Origin: Ifrita kowaldi
Lineage: Eukaryota > Chordata > Aves > Passeriformes > Cinclosomatidae
Length of the DNA stretch: 64,000 nt
Assembly (NCBI GenBank): GCA_013398055.1
Contig: VZRS01012522.1
Span: forward strand, 62,001 to 126,000
Direction of reading: 5' to 3'
The notes below the pieces were generated by a model. The model had not been told where the DNA came from. It saw only the letters and a program-made list of their open reading frames with translations, and did no database searches. Made by a program: the position numbers and the translations under genes. Positions within the stretch are counted from its first letter, which is position 1. The number at the start of each line of letters is the position of its first letter. Shown here piece by piece: positions 46,956 through 58,771 of the stretch.

Positions 46956-49267
46956 TCATTTGACCAAGCAATGAAGAACTTCTTGAGCCAAAGGGGCAGA
47001 ATGAGGTGTAAGTCTGTGGCAGAGTTTGGAATCCCAGGAAGGTTTATGAGCCTTCCAAGGCCTTGCCAGACAAGCAGAATCAGCTTTGTCTTCAGACAAC
47101 AACTGGCAGAAGGTGGCAACTTCTGTGCCCAGCTGAATTGTGCAGGCAGGCTCGGAGAGGAAGCCAGGGAACACACACGTTGCTGTAACATCAGTGCACA
47201 AATAACAAAAAGCTGCTATTTTCAGCTACAAGGCTGACAATAAACTGGTGCCAGCACCAGGAGTGTTGCCTTTACCAAACTCCGGGGTCAGCTTTCCCTC
47301 AGGAGCCCTGTGAGCAGCCCCTGCCTCTGCCAGTGACTGCACTGCCCCAGTCCTGTCACCAGCCCTGAACTCCCTGGCATTCCTGGCTGGAAAATGAAGC
47401 CTGTGTGGAAAAGTGTCCTGGTGGAAGGCCTGAGGAGGGAAACAGCTCTGGAAACAACAACACTGAAGACATGATCTTGCTTTATGCAAAACTGGGTGAC
47501 AAGTCCTGCTTACTCCAAAGGAAGAAGTCCCCGTGGCCTTTGGGCGACGTGGGCTGTAAATGGCCCTAGACTGAATTTTGATGCAGAAAGTTGAGAATAA
47601 TTGTTTCTGTGGTTCCTGGTGAAGGAGCTCCCTAATGTGAACAATATTTCCACCAGGACAAAGAAAGTCAGGAATTTCACCTTATAATGTGAGCTGAAGA
47701 AATCACCCATGGGTGTTATCTGATTAGATTTCCCAATCTTAGAGTGCATTTTCATTATATTATCAGAATTTTCTAATTCTGGTAAACTCTACAGAAGAGC
47801 TTGTCCAGCTTCCACTGACTCTCGACAATGGAATAACAACCTCGGATCCATTCCCACATCCTGCCAGTCCCACCTTCCCCTCGCTCATCGTGACACTGAT
47901 GGAAGCCACTAGATGTCACTGCTATATTGCACTAATAAAGTTAAAATAATATTTTTCTGGCAATAAATGTCCTGACTCATAAGGAAGTTGGTTTGTAAAA
48001 GCTGTGGATAGTTTGGATTCCTTCCAGCTAAAAAACAAAACAAAACTTCTTTTCTTTTTTATTTCACTAAAAATATTGGATCCAAGTTCAAAACACTCAT
48101 TTAACAAATAACATTGATTTGTATTTTAAGAGGAGAAATACTTTGAAGTTAATACCAAGTAAAGAAACGTGGTCTGTGGCTCTGTGAACCGAGAGGATGG
48201 GAAAAAAATGATATCTGAAGGTCTGCAGTGCTAAAGACGAGGCTGGACTGAAGGCAGGGCTGGAGATTGTCAGGAATACTCCTGCTCCTGTGCTCCACCA
48301 GAGAGGGAGGCAAAAGGCCAGCGAAATAATAGTAACAGCAGCAATAATATTGTATTAATGTGCCTTTCATGGCCCAGGCTTCCCCGCTGCAGGGCAGGAC
48401 AATAATCCCTGCACTCAGCAGCAGCAGGAGCCGCCCTTGGCAGCTGCTGGGAATTGGGAATGGCTGCTCCAATCCCAAACACCACCAGGGCTTTGGGGAG
48501 CAGGTGAAGTGGATTTTAATGGGCCAGCTCTGGGTTTGGGTTTTGTGTTTTAAGGCTTTGGTGATTGAAAAAACTGGCAGGTGAGCTCAAATTTTGAACC
48601 ATGTCTGGGAAGAAATTTAATGTATCTCAAGCGGCCACCTGATTATTCCTTCCCTAAATGAATCCTTGGGTTTTTCTCCTGGTGTCACCTAGGCAAGAAC
48701 TAGTTGCTGCAGGTAAGGAACATCCTGAACTCCTGATAGTGGAAGATGCAGAGAATGTCCTAAATTCTAATAAGAAAATGCTCAGAGGAGGTAGAGCCTC
48801 CCTCATCTGTCATGGGGAGCTCTTTTTGAAGATGAGGAATGCAAAGCTCAGATGGGATGGGTATTTTCACCCCACGGGATTTCTTCACCTTCTCTCTCCC
48901 AGTAAGTGACCTGGACACGTTCATGCCATTTGGGAACCAGCATTTTGGTGGGTGGGAGAACACGAATTAGGAAGGCAGCCATTTTGGGGCCTGTCCCCAC
49001 CTCTGCTCGATTTTTTTACCACAGTAGAAGGAGCTGAAGTTATTGGCAAATTACTGAGAACTGTTTCTCACTGTGAGGAGGAGCCTGAGTGCAGCTGCAG
49101 CTGAGCAGAGCCCCATCCCTGTGTCTGGGAGCAGGAAACGTGGCTGCTTTGGGAGTGCCTGCCCACGAGGGTGGAGAAGAACCATGCTGTGGGTACCTGT
49201 GTGAGGGAGAACAACTGGGGTCTGTGGCAGGGGGAGGTTTAGTCTGTGCCCTCTGTGGAGTGTGGGC

Positions 49268-49327
49268 GTAAAATGAGTGTAACCCATGCTCTGGGTAGTA
49301 AAATGAGTGTAACCCATGCTCTGGGTT
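49268..49327. repeat. Two tandem copies of a 30-bp unit
   Basis: The unit starts gtaaaatgagtgtaaccc and ends gctctgggta; 49268-49297 and 49298-49327 differ only at the last base. It is a recent local duplication in unique intergenic DNA. Confidence 0.95.
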
Positions 49328-51739
49328 TTGTCCACACAGGAGCAGCTTTTTGGCTGTCCTGCACCAGCACCAAAGGTGAGTGAGATGCTTTCTGCCGTGG
49401 CTGGAGCTGGGCTGGGCTCGGTGCCTGAGACAAAGCCCACTGTGCAGGGGAAGTGCCTCCTGTGTGCCTGCTCTTCCCCAGTGATGCCTCTGTCTCAGTG
49501 TCAGTGAGGACAAGTGGAGTGCATGAATTTCTGTTTTGGGAAGCACTTGGGGACTAACGGTGCAGTATCAATGCAGGCTCTGATTAACCACCTGGTATCC
49601 AGCAAAAACCTCATCCAGAGCCATGCACAGGCACCCAGGGTAACTGGAACTGGAGGGAAATCCAACCAGCCTCTCTCCTGATGGGCAGTGCTACAGAGTC
49701 TGTGTGTTCCACGTCCAGGTAAACTCCCAGCCGGAGCAGGACTGAGACACAGAAACACAGAAAGGCAAGAATAACTCACTTCCCTGGCTCAAGTTACTGA
49801 CAAAGGCATGAAAGCCTCAGCCTGGAGGATAAATTATGAGCTATCAACCCAACCAGAGCCATAATAAGAAGGGAGGAATCAGATGAGTAAGGCAATAGGG
49901 GAAAAGCAAACACTGTGAGTAATGGCAACACGAGGTTGGTTCCCTAGAAGTTGTCTGACCACATTAGATAGCAGAGCTCAGTGACTGGGGCTGGGCCCAG
50001 TGTCTAGAGAATAAATCAAACGGGTTTTTTGTTGTTGATAAAACATTCTCTCCACAGCAGATGGATTTAATATTTCCTGGATCCATACTGTTCAAGCCCA
50101 GGAGTGGGGATGCTTTTCCAGGTCTGCACTATTGATGGCCTCATTTCCAAGGGGTGCAGACTCCGAAAGTTCTCCCAGGACTTGTTGCCATTAACTGTGA
50201 AGGGAGGATTTTTGTGTCTCTCTCCTTTGTTTCCTTCCTCAGGTTGTTGATTTTGTTTGCTCCTGATCCACTTCACTTCCCTGGGCCCAGTTAATTCCTC
50301 CCACCCTTCCTCCCACTTCCTTCTCTCCCCTGCTCCTTCTTCACTGGTGCTTCCATGCTCTCCCTGCTCAGGCTGTGGGACCATGGGTTGGGAAGAAATC
50401 CTTTACTGTGGGGGCGGTGAGGCACCGGCACAGGGTGCCCAGAGAAGCTGAGGATGCCCACCTGGCTCTCTGCATAAGCACATCCAGCTGCCACGAGCTG
50501 CTGTCAATCCAGAGGAATGAGGGGTACAAACACTGCCAGCTTCCTCGGGGAGCTGTGATCTGAGCCAGGAACGAGGGAGGTGTAATGGATCTGGGAATTT
50601 GCATTCTGCCCTCTCTCCCCTTTCAGCTCTGTCAGAGGGGCTGGATTTGCAATGAGCTCGGGCCACCCAACCTTCCATTCTCTGGGTAAGCTGTGGGTGC
50701 TGTCCCTTCTGCTCTGCCAGGCTGCCAGTGAGGTCTGACGGGACCAGATTGGTTGATTTGGTCTGGGATTGTCTTCACACAGAGAATTTTAATTCCAGAG
50801 AAGCGTGGGACCTGAGACAGCCAGGTGTGAGTGTGAGAGCTGCCCCCTGCCCCGGCCAAGGGCAGCATTCCCACCACAACAAGCTCTAATTAGACAAGCA
50901 GTTAATTGAAATGGCAGGAGGACTGAGTGCCTGGGAGGGAAGGCCAGCTTTGGATGCAGAGGAAATGCAAAATAACAGTTCCATAACTGGCTGTAAATCC
51001 TTCAAAGCCCATCTTTACACACCAAATATATTGACCACAAATAAGTCAAGGGAAGAGCAAACTCTTCAAAGGGCAAGTGCCCCAGTAGGTCTGTAGGACC
51101 AGTACTGCCCCTGTCCTGAGCCAAAGGTTGGATTATATTTTTCAGCAAAAACTTCTATAAACAATTAAGAATCAAGTTTATCCTCCCATGCTTTTTGCTG
51201 TCCTTCCACTGTAGGAAAGGGAATCACTGCAAAATGTCTTGAGTAACAGAAAATTTTAGCTGTTAGTGATTAGTGGTTTATTTATTTTCTCAGCTAATTC
51301 ATTAAGAGAAGCTGAATTTAATGTCTTACTCAGCCTGTAAAGCCTTCCTCCTCATCTCCTCCAGCCCACTTCCTCTGAGTTCAGCACTTCCTGCAGGTAG
51401 ATGTGGTGCTCACTGTTATTCCACAATGACTAAGTTCTCCTGAGTTGTGTTATGGTTTAATAACAACAGGAATTAGGTTTGCTGCTACCAAAACCATTTT
51501 ATTATGACACATCCAAAGACATGAAACCCTCTTGTGCAATAATAAGGGGAAAAAAAAATCTTTCCATCCACTTGTACAAAAGAAGCCTTAAGAGATCAGT
51601 GCTATAATAAGAAGAAAACAAACATGATTCAGTTTAGAAAAATGCAGCTAATATGTCTAAAGGAAACTGCAAGTGCTTAATCAAACAGAGGGATTTGGGA
51701 AGTGGGGTTGTTGGACATGACCTGGGAGCTACAGGGAGA

Positions 51740-51900
51740 GAGCAAATGAGATGCTAAACAGATAATTAAGCTTTTTGCTGAAATGGCACTGTCAGCATGG
51801 GATTTGGGATATTGTGTTCAGTTGTGTGCATCCCAAACGGATGGGAGGTACAAAGGAGCTGTGGGGATTGAGTAGCCTTGACATAAGCAGGTGAGGGAGA
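51740..51900 (+). mobile_element. Possible ancient CR1 fragment
   Basis: 'gggatttgggatattgtgtt' followed by 'cagttgtgtgcatcccaaac' resembles the CR1 ORF2 segment 'ctggaatattgtgtccagtt'. Similarity fades quickly; a profile search is needed to be sure. Confidence 0.3.
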
Positions 51901-51980
51901 CAAAAGAATTGGAAAAGAATTGGGACATGGCCCACATGAGTCTCTCTTGGTGGCTCCTGGACCTGACAGCGGAGCAGAGG

Positions 51981-52107
51981 GAAGGGAGAGTTCCCTGAGA
52001 ATCAACACATCCCCACACATCCCTGGGAAGGGAGAGTTCCCCGAGAATCAACACATCCCCACACATCCCTGGGAAGGGAGAGCTCCCCAAGAATCAACAC
52101 CTCCCTG
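51981..52107. repeat. 46-bp minisatellite, about 2.8 copies
   Basis: Units start gaagggagagttccc at 51981, 52027 and 52073 (gaagggagagctccc) and contain gagaatcaacacatcccc. The first two differ by one base; the third is partial and more diverged. Confidence 0.9.
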
Positions 52108-53699
52108 CCAGGTCAGGGTGCCAGCCCGAATTCCTGACATAGCAGCCTTTGAGCCACAGTGGAGCTCTGGCCCAGCCAGGCCAAACAAAAAGTTCCTCTT
52201 GAATATTAAAATTAGAAATCAGATCTTGCTCAGTTGGACATCACAATGAGAGCAGTGGCTCACGCTTGTGTGGGATGGTTCTGACAGGTTTAGGGCTCTC
52301 TCCCCTCCTTCCCAGGGCTGCAGGAACCCGGCCCTGTTCTGACCTGTCACAGCCCTGCGGATTCAGGACTGCACAGCACAGGGTCTGTCCCTGGGGAACA
52401 GCAATGCTGGCTCTGCTTGGGCTTGAAAGAAGCAAGAGGGACTTTCATTTTTACTTAAAAGCTTTCATAACAGTGCTTTGATGAACCTCTAATGTATATG
52501 TTACTTATATCTCTTTGGGGACAGGGATGTAAAGAAAGGGGACAAGGAGCCTGGGGGAAGGCAAGCAGCAGAGCCTGATGCCCTGTGGAGTTGTACAGCA
52601 GAACAAACAAATAAATGACTTAGAGAAGAGTAAGTCCTGAAGTTTAAATACTGTTTGTAGCACAAAAAGGGTCTTTGCTCCATAACTCCCATCAGCAAAA
52701 TGAAAAAGTTCTCTGCCTGGATGGAAATCCCCTGTATCCTCACTCTTTGGGAAGAGGCAGAGGGTGGCAGGCACACCCTGGCAGAGGCTCTTGGTCTGTG
52801 CTTTACCCCAGCTTGGTTCCAGAGCTCTCTGCAGCATTGGTCACCACCTACCCAAAACAACAGGGCTTGGGTATAGACAGTGAGAGTCTGCAGCTGGAAA
52901 TGGAAAGCCAGCCCTGAAGCTGAGCCTTTAATGACTTTGGCTGTTAAGGGACTTGTCCCCGGGGCAGAGGAACTGTGACATGCACCAAAAGCAAAATCTG
53001 TTCTTTCACAGTTCAAGTATTTTAGCTTCGATTAATAAAAATGCAGCAGATTTTTGCATCCCAGCAGAGCCCGATTCCTCTGTCACTGTGGAGCAGCGAG
53101 CAGTTAAAGCTCCATCATCATCTGAGCCTGGCTTGGCCGGGGAGCTCTGCAGCTGCAGCTCTGAGAGCAGCGTCAGGCCTGGCTCTCGGATACGACTGCA
53201 GTGGGACTTGGTGGGCTGGGGAGGGGTGGTTGTTAACTTGAATTGCAGACTCCTGTGCTATTTTCTCTTTGATTCTTGGTAATGAAATGTTCTTTCCTCG
53301 CTAAACCTTGGGACTGCTCCGGCCCAGCCACAGGGGTGTGCAGGGGGACCGTGCTGCCCTGCCCAGCGTGGTGACAGCTCTCTCCTGCCACGGCTGGGAT
53401 GCTCCTGTGCATGCAGAACCGGCAGGGCTGTGCCACTGGGTGAGACTTCTACATCAAAGAGGTTCATGAGCAGAGCCTCCAATGTGTTTGAGGTTTGCCC
53501 ATCACTGCAGGATACTTCCCAAGAGCATATTTGCTCATTAAAAAGCAGCCAGACTTGTTCCTGACTGCGTTATGGTTTGTTTGGATCCGAGGCTGCCTCC
53601 AGGATCAATGGGAGTGTGCTCTTGGAAAGGGCTGTGCAGAGATGGGGAAACCTCAAACATTTTGGAGGTTCAGTTTGGAAACCTCTCTGGTTTGGAAGT

Positions 53700-53965
53700 C
53701 CACCAAAAGCATGTCATGAGATGGTTGGAAGACTGGGTGGGGTTTACATCTGAGGATAGAGTGCAAAAGTGAGAATTGTTTAGCTTGGAAGAAAAAAGGG
53801 TTGGAGGGTATGTGAGTGAGGTGTTTAAGAAAGGTACTGTGAAAACTAATCCACTCCTCAAGTTAACTTTCCTCCCTAATACGAGAGCAAGGGGTCAGTT
53901 AGCAAAAAATGAAACGGAAATTATTTTATCACAGACCATTTAACTGGGCTGCTTAGAAGTTCTGA
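53700..53965 (+). mobile_element. Old CR1 3' fragment, sense
   Basis: 'gaattgtttagcttggaaga' and 'acgagagcaaggggtcagtt' and 'ttattttatcacagaccatt' track the older CR1 3' region ('ttgttcagcctggagaagag', 'acaagagcaaggggtcat'). It is heavily diverged, unlike the GC-rich young copy 140 bp downstream. Confidence 0.5.
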
Positions 53966-54100
53966 TCCCCAAAGGCAGAGACAAGAACTGGTACAAACAG
54001 CTTGATTTGACAGAAATGCCACTGAGTTTGAGACTCTGCTGTGTGCCCCTAAGCAGTTTTCCCTCTGTGTGACTTGCCTGAGAAGGTTATAAAGGAATTG

Positions 54101-54577
54101 GGCTCCTCAGCACAGCAGGGCCAGGGAGCTCCTGGAGCGGGGCCGGCGGAGGCTGCGCAGCTGAGGAAGGGCCTGGAGCATCCCCGTGCCCAGGACAGGC
54201 TGAGGGAGCTGGGGCTGCTCAGCCTCGAGAGGAGCCCCAGCTGAGAGGGGCCCTGAGCCCTGGGTGTCCCTGGCTGCAGGGAGGGCTCAGGGCAGGGCCC
54301 AGGCTCTGCTGCGGGGCCCAGCAGCGGCACCAGAGCCACGGGCAGGGCCTGAGCCCAGCAATTGCCCTGCACAGGAGGCAGAACTGCTGCCCTGGGCAGG
54401 GCCCAGCCCTGAGCAGATTGTGCAGAGAGGCTGTGCAGTGTCCCTCCCTGGGGCTATTGCAGGGCTGTGTGGGCACTGCTGTGCCCTGGGCTCTGGGATG
54501 GCCCTGCTGGGGCACCGAGGTGCCACCGGGGGAGCCCCTGGGGGCCCTTCAGCCTCACCCAGTCTGGGCTTCTGGGA
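54101..54577 (+). mobile_element. CR1 LINE 3' portion, copy B (sense)
   Basis: 477 bp with a constant 51224-bp offset to copy A (2877-3353) and no mismatch seen by eye. It is more severely 5'-truncated than A, starting at 'ggctcctcagcacagcaggg', and both end at 'tgggcttctggga'. The flanks differ, so this is a separate insertion rather than a large duplication. Confidence 0.85.
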
Positions 54578-55882
54578 AATATAGAGGAGAACCAGCCCTA
54601 TTTGAGGGCTTTTACAGCAGCTCGCTCAACAGGCTTCAATCCAAACATCAGGCTTTTCCTCAGGACCTGACCTAGCACAGATTTTTGTGTGGCTTTGACA
54701 GAAACAGCTGGGGCAGTCTTGGGACTGTTCAGACATTTAACAATGACTTTGTGTATCTGATGAGATTTTTGAAAGTACCTGCATGACAAAATCCAGTCAG
54801 GAATCCATCATCCAGCTTCTTTTGAAAAGTCTGCCAGGTGAGTGTTGTTTATCCCAAGACCTTATACACCAAAAATCCCCGTTGTCTTCTAATGTGCCTC
54901 CTGATAATCCAACAGGTAGCCAGCACCCCCTCCTCTAAGGGGCACCTTGTGGTGGCAGATAGGTTCATTTTTAAGATTATCAGCCAGCAAGGACAATTCT
55001 GAATTCTACCAGGGCTGGAATAGCACGTGGGTAATGGATACAGCGATGGAACACTTCCCTGGGACAGGTATGAGCTGGGATTTCTCGAGCTCGGGCTCAA
55101 GTAAATCGCTGTGATGAATGAACTCACCACTGGATGTCATTGTTTCTCTATAGGAAAGCGCTGGGGACGCTTTTATTTGGCAGTAAAATTGTTTTTATTG
55201 TCCGGGTTTTTTTCTCCCCCAAAGAGCAAGCCCCACACATGGGCTATTCAGGTGTTTGGCACCTCTTCCCCTTGGCTGCAGCAAGCCCAGGAACCAGATT
55301 ACGCCTCTTGTTTTGCTAGGGCGGGGCAGCTCTGCAGCCCTGTGATGGATACGGTCTCTCCTCAGCCCCGCAGCCTTGGGCCAGACCGTCAGCTGGTGTA
55401 AATTGTGCTGCTCGGAGGAGGCGAGCGGCAGTGCCAACGCAAACAGCCCGGCGATCCAGCCCGTCCTGCTGCTTTCAAGTCCCCTCAAACCCAGCCAATC
55501 CTTCCTGCTTCCTCCCACACCTCCCTCATGCCCCGGCTCCCACCTTTCCCTGAATGTTCTTTACAACAGACCCAATTCTTTTTTCTCCTTTCTGTCTCAG
55601 TTCACTGTTTGAAAATTTCACCCAAATTATGACGTCGGTCAATTCCCCGTGTTCTTTCTGCTCCTGTTTGTGTTATCTTCAAGATGCCCCTTCCAGGTGC
55701 AAATCAGCCTTAGGGAGAAGTGGTCAGCTGGAACGGGAAATAAGTCATATAAACACAGCCCAGAATCGTGTCCAATTTAACATCTACCTCGGTTTTTTGG
55801 TTCTTCTGGATTTGCCTCTGATCCCATCTCACTGTCAGTTTTCCACAATAACTCCTTCATTTTTTAAAAATCTCAAAATACA

Positions 55883-55959
55883 TCATAGAATCATGGAATA
55901 CCCTCAGTTGGAAGGGACCCACAAGGATCATCAATCCAGCTCCTGGCCCTGCACAGACA
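55883..55959 (-). mobile_element. Truncated CR1 3' end, antisense, ending at an N
   Basis: 'catagaatcatggaataccc', 'tcagttggaagggacccaca' and 'gatcatcaatccagctcctg' are the last roughly 75 bp of a CR1 in reverse, close to the 3' end of the copy at 21066-21715. The similarity stops exactly at the N at 55960. Confidence 0.8.
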
Positions 55960-55960
55960 N
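55960..55960. other. Single ambiguous base (N)
   Basis: The only N in the window. It sits exactly where CR1 similarity ends, so it may mark a collapsed or closed assembly gap. Confidence 0.95.
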
Positions 55961-58728
55961 ATAATATGTTTATATTCACTATTTAAGGAACATGGGATTT
56001 TACCTTGTTAGTTCCTGACCTGGGCACAGAGAAGGGCTGGGAGAGGTTAATTTTAATGCAGTCACAGCCACCGAGGTGATAAGGCTGCCGTGTTTCCTGT
56101 GATGCTGCTGTCCCCGTGCCCTGGGCCATTCTCCAGGACGGAGGGGACGTTTGGGACATCTGCTTCCTGCAGGGTGAGGAACCGAACAGCACCACGGGCA
56201 GAGCATTCCAGAGCAGGATCAGCTTTCTTCCTGTGTGCCGTTCCCTGATTCCTCTGCCAAGGTTCAGTGCCAGCCTTACAGAGCTCTCATCTCTCAACTT
56301 CCTTACCCAGAATGAAAAGTGAATTAAGCCAGTTAATTACTCATAGAGCGACAGACAAGGAAAATACCTTGGAGCACCACTCTGCTAAACCAGCCCAGCT
56401 CTTTGTACTTCCTTTGTATCTCTCGTGTCCAGCAGTTCAGGTAGAACAGTGAGGGATTTTGAAGGCTGCTTTTCTGATCTCAGGCGTGGTGGCCTGCAGG
56501 AGAGTGAGACCCTGCTTGGTCAGATGAGCTGTCCATCGTTTTTTCATAAATCAGGTTTTTAATAAATCCTGCCACTTCACACCATGCACTGTCTTCCTCA
56601 GAGAGGTGCACCCCAGGCCCAGGGCTGCCTGCGCCGGAGTCAGCGATGGACTCTTCTTTCTACACCAAATCAGGAGCTGCTCTGTGAGCAAAAGCATGGA
56701 AGAGAAAGGAGTTCGAGCATCTTGTTTCACTCAGGGCTCTGGAAAAGATGGAGAGCCTCGAAAAGAGGGCACAGAAAATAACCAAACAGTTCTGCCAGAC
56801 AGTCTGCATCCAATTAATGAGAGATTTTTGGTGTAAGTGAAGGTAATTTGTAATTAAACAGAGGGACGATGGAGCTGTTTGTGGGTTACAGGAATTTTGG
56901 AGGTCTGTGAGGTAATGAAACCATGCAGCTTCAGAGTGTAAGGACAGATGAATTATAATTATATTCTTAATTTCCCTGCCAAAGAAAAACAGAAGAAAAA
57001 GACTTGGCATCTCCCACAGAGTCTTTGGGATTGGATAAACTGGAATTTTACAGTTTGTTATAATCCCAAATGAGGCTGCAATGACACCACCTTCTTACCA
57101 ATTAAACTGGTGATCTGTGTGGGTTTGGGATCTTTGGGTTAAAACGAAATGAAAAAGTACTGATAGCTTGTGCTCCTGTTACCTTTGTCATGAGGGCTGC
57201 AGCAGAGAGGGGTGTACTCCCCTGAGCCTTCACCCTTTTCAAAATTTTTATCTTTTATATGGGCGCATGGTGTCTCTGGCACTGGGATGAATAATGAACA
57301 AGGGTCTGCTTGGGGTGTCTGGTGCATCAGTAAGTCCTGAATCCTTGGTGGGTAAGTCTGTACCTTAGAGTGACTCTCAGAGGTCACCTTGTGTAACAGA
57401 GGAGCACCATGAGCAGGTGATGTTCTTGTCAAAGCCATCTGTGTCAGGCATCCGAAAAACTTCATGGTCAGAAGCTCAGGATGTCTGACTTTGGGTTGTT
57501 CTGGGTCTATTCTGCTCCTCCACAGTGCCAGGGAGGAGTTCACTACTAAATACTTTGGTTTTTCCATAGGAGTGTGACACCCAGCTCCATTTGGGTGCCT
57601 TGGAAAATGCCCCTTCATGTCCTGCTGGACCTTAATTATAAGCAATTTGTTAATTAAAAGCAATTTGTCTCATTCCATGTCCTGAAATCCCAAGCAGCAG
57701 AGCTGCCCTTGCCCCCAGAGCCAGCTGCAGGAGCCACAGTCCCTGCTGGATGCTCTGAGGGAATGTCTGATGCAGGAATACGCTGACAAAGGGAACAACA
57801 GCTCAGAGTCTCAGCTTGTTTGGTGACAAATTAAACTCCTGCCTGTTTCCCCAAACTGCAGCTGTGACCTGGACATTTTGCAGCTGCCACACCGTTAACT
57901 ACAAGTTCATGGTATTGCCAATGAAAGATATGCAAGAAATAATTTTCAAGTGGTAGATTTGACTTATCTTCTTGTTCTAGGGGCTCTAAAGTGGATTTCA
58001 GCCCTGTTCACTCACAGCCATGTCAGACTCAATTACCCAAATTAAGCCTGTTCCCAACTGCCTAAAACTGTTTCAGTGTCAGGAGGTTTTTGTAACACTC
58101 CTCAGAGCTCTGACCTAGCAAATGTGCCCTCTGGAGCTGCTCTTTTGATTTTTTCCCAACACCTAAAATCCAATTGCTTGAAGCAAGTGCTTGGTAAAAG
58201 ACTCAGTGACCAGCACAGTGTGGGGGGAGAGGCCAGAACAGAGGAACCACTGCAAGGTATCGACTTAGGCAAAGCTGAGAGTGGCCCCAAATATGCTAAA
58301 CAGTAATAATGACTGTGCCACTCTTGAGGCTTATATCCAGATTTTGACAGTGACTGTAAAGGACAGTGATAAATTTCTCTTGGATGTAAGAGGATCAGAC
58401 ACACAATGTTCTCTCTGGCTTCTTTGAAGGGCATTTAGGAGCTCTTGTGTTATGTGGAGGAGCAATTAGTGCTGAAGCCAAGCCGCACCTCTCAGGCTGA
58501 GTGGTCCCTCACCAGCACAGACCCCTGAGCCCATAGATTTCATTCAAATCACGAATTGTTGCTCAGAGTAATTCAGAATTGCCAGCTCTGGACCCTGAGA
58601 GCACAACAACAGTCTTCATCAGGGAGGCTCTGACAGCACGATGCAGGCTCCCAGGTGGGCTCCCTGCCTTTCCTTTCCTTTCCCAAAGGAATCAAACACA
58701 TTTTCTGCTCTTCAGCGCCCAGTCTCCC

Positions 58729-58771
58729 ATTTAGAAAATGTTCTTTTTCATTTAGAAAATGCACTTTTTCA
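58729..58771. repeat. Tandem duplication of about 20 bp
   Basis: 'catttagaaaatg' with a following T-rich stretch occurs twice in succession, with small differences. Confidence 0.7.

Larger units (their letters stand above)
46956..53699. other. Intergenic DNA, 47.0-53.7 kb
   Basis: No gene recognised. Tandem repeats at 49268 and 51981, one possible old CR1 piece at about 51740, and a CTCF-like 13-mer at 47906-47918. Other stretches are AT-rich or mixed unique DNA. Confidence 0.75.

Noticed and set aside
57139..57663. 174-codon - strand frame
   Set aside because: No recognisable domain, no splice context, ordinary composition; probably chance.
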